Shown: one piece after another, positions 5,886 to 6,057 of the stretch
How positions within the stretch are numbered: the first letter of the stretch is position 1
How the letters are laid out: the number at the start of each line of letters is the position of its first letter
Origin: Spirochaetaceae bacterium
GTDB taxonomy: Bacteria > Spirochaetota > Spirochaetia > SZUA-6 > Fen-1364
Assembly (NCBI GenBank): GCA_003141795.1
Contig: PLNO01000355.1
Coordinates: forward strand, 34,406-40,462
DNA: 6,057 nt
Direction: 5' to 3'
Notes under the pieces: generated by a model
The model's input: only the letters and a program-made list of their open reading frames with translations
Databases searched by the model: none
Told to the model about the DNA's origin: nothing
Made by a program: the position numbers and the translations under genes

Positions 5886-6057
5886 AAGGGCGTCACTCGT
5901 CGTGGAGGGGATCAACACCTTCTATGGAATGCTTCACGTCCATGTCGATGTGAGCCTGGAGGTCCGGGCAGGGTGGATCGTCTGCCTCCTGGGCGGAAAC
6001 GCGAGCGGCAAGTCGACATTGATGAAGGCCATACTCGGGCTCGTGAAGCCGAGGTCA
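5878..6057 (+). CDS. livF: LivF-type ABC transporter ATP-binding protein, N-terminal 60 residues (cut by window edge)
   Basis: The ATG at 5878 lies within the last codons of livG (8-base overlap) and follows GGGAGGGG at 5867-5874. The frame stays open to the window end, giving 60 of an expected 235 or so residues. It begins like LivF: A-loop TFYG at 14-17, SLEVRAGWIVCLLGG at 26-40, Walker A GGNASGKST at 39-47 with K45, then LMKAILGLVKP. The NASGKST form of the P-loop, in place of NGAGKTT, keeps the essential GxxxxGKS spacing. It would be the second ATPase of the LIV-type transporter. Whether the operon continues beyond it cannot be seen. Confidence 0.92.
   Translation, partial: MGERASLVVEGINTFYGMLHVHVDVSLEVRAGWIVCLLGGNASGKSTLMKAILGLVKPRS

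Overview
The window is a high-GC bacterial segment built around one divergent intergenic region. On the minus strand, running off the left edge, lies the 5' two-thirds of a trans-sulfuration enzyme of the cystathionine gamma-synthase / O-acetylhomoserine thiolyase type (MetB/MetI-like). On the plus strand, running off the right edge, lies an operon of at least five genes: a periplasmic branched-chain-amino-acid-type (LIV/HAAT) substrate-binding protein, a uroporphyrinogen-decarboxylase-superfamily protein with the zinc-ligand pattern of corrinoid methyltransferases, a single-polypeptide LivH-LivM permease fusion, a LivG ATPase and the start of a LivF ATPase. No mobile element, CRISPR array, tRNA or rRNA was seen.

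The 367-base intergenic region (662-1028) is dense with control signals. The minus-strand leader holds a very well conserved SAM-I (S-box) riboswitch. Its expression platform is a hairpin that buries the Shine-Dalgarno sequence of the metabolic gene, with a competing pairing to the 3' side of P1. This is the layout of a translational OFF switch. The two promoters (TTGACA, 17-base spacer, TAGTGT or TAGTTT) are placed back to back in exact mirror symmetry about position 901.5. A palindrome of the form ACCAA-N10-TTGGT sits on that centre. A second copy of the same palindrome lies over the predicted plus-strand start site. An unidentified dimeric regulator probably binds both.

Working together: the minus gene would use an activated homoserine ester to make cystathionine or homocysteine and is turned down when SAM is plentiful. 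The plus operon would import an unknown amino-acid-like or methylated compound through the LIV-type transporter, and the UroD-like protein may move a methyl group from that compound or a derived methyl-corrinoid onto a thiol. The link between transporter, putative zinc methyltransferase and SAM-controlled sulfur enzyme is inference. No corrinoid protein is visible in the window, and the ligand of the binding protein cannot be read from its sequence.

Host: GC-rich coding DNA, a Sec-type signal peptide with no lipoprotein cysteine (so a periplasm) and a SAM-I riboswitch suggest a Gram-negative lineage outside the usual gamma/beta-Proteobacteria. The mature N-terminus starting AGGSEK resembles spirochaete binding proteins, so Spirochaetota is a weak guess; a deltaproteobacterial-type lineage is an alternative.
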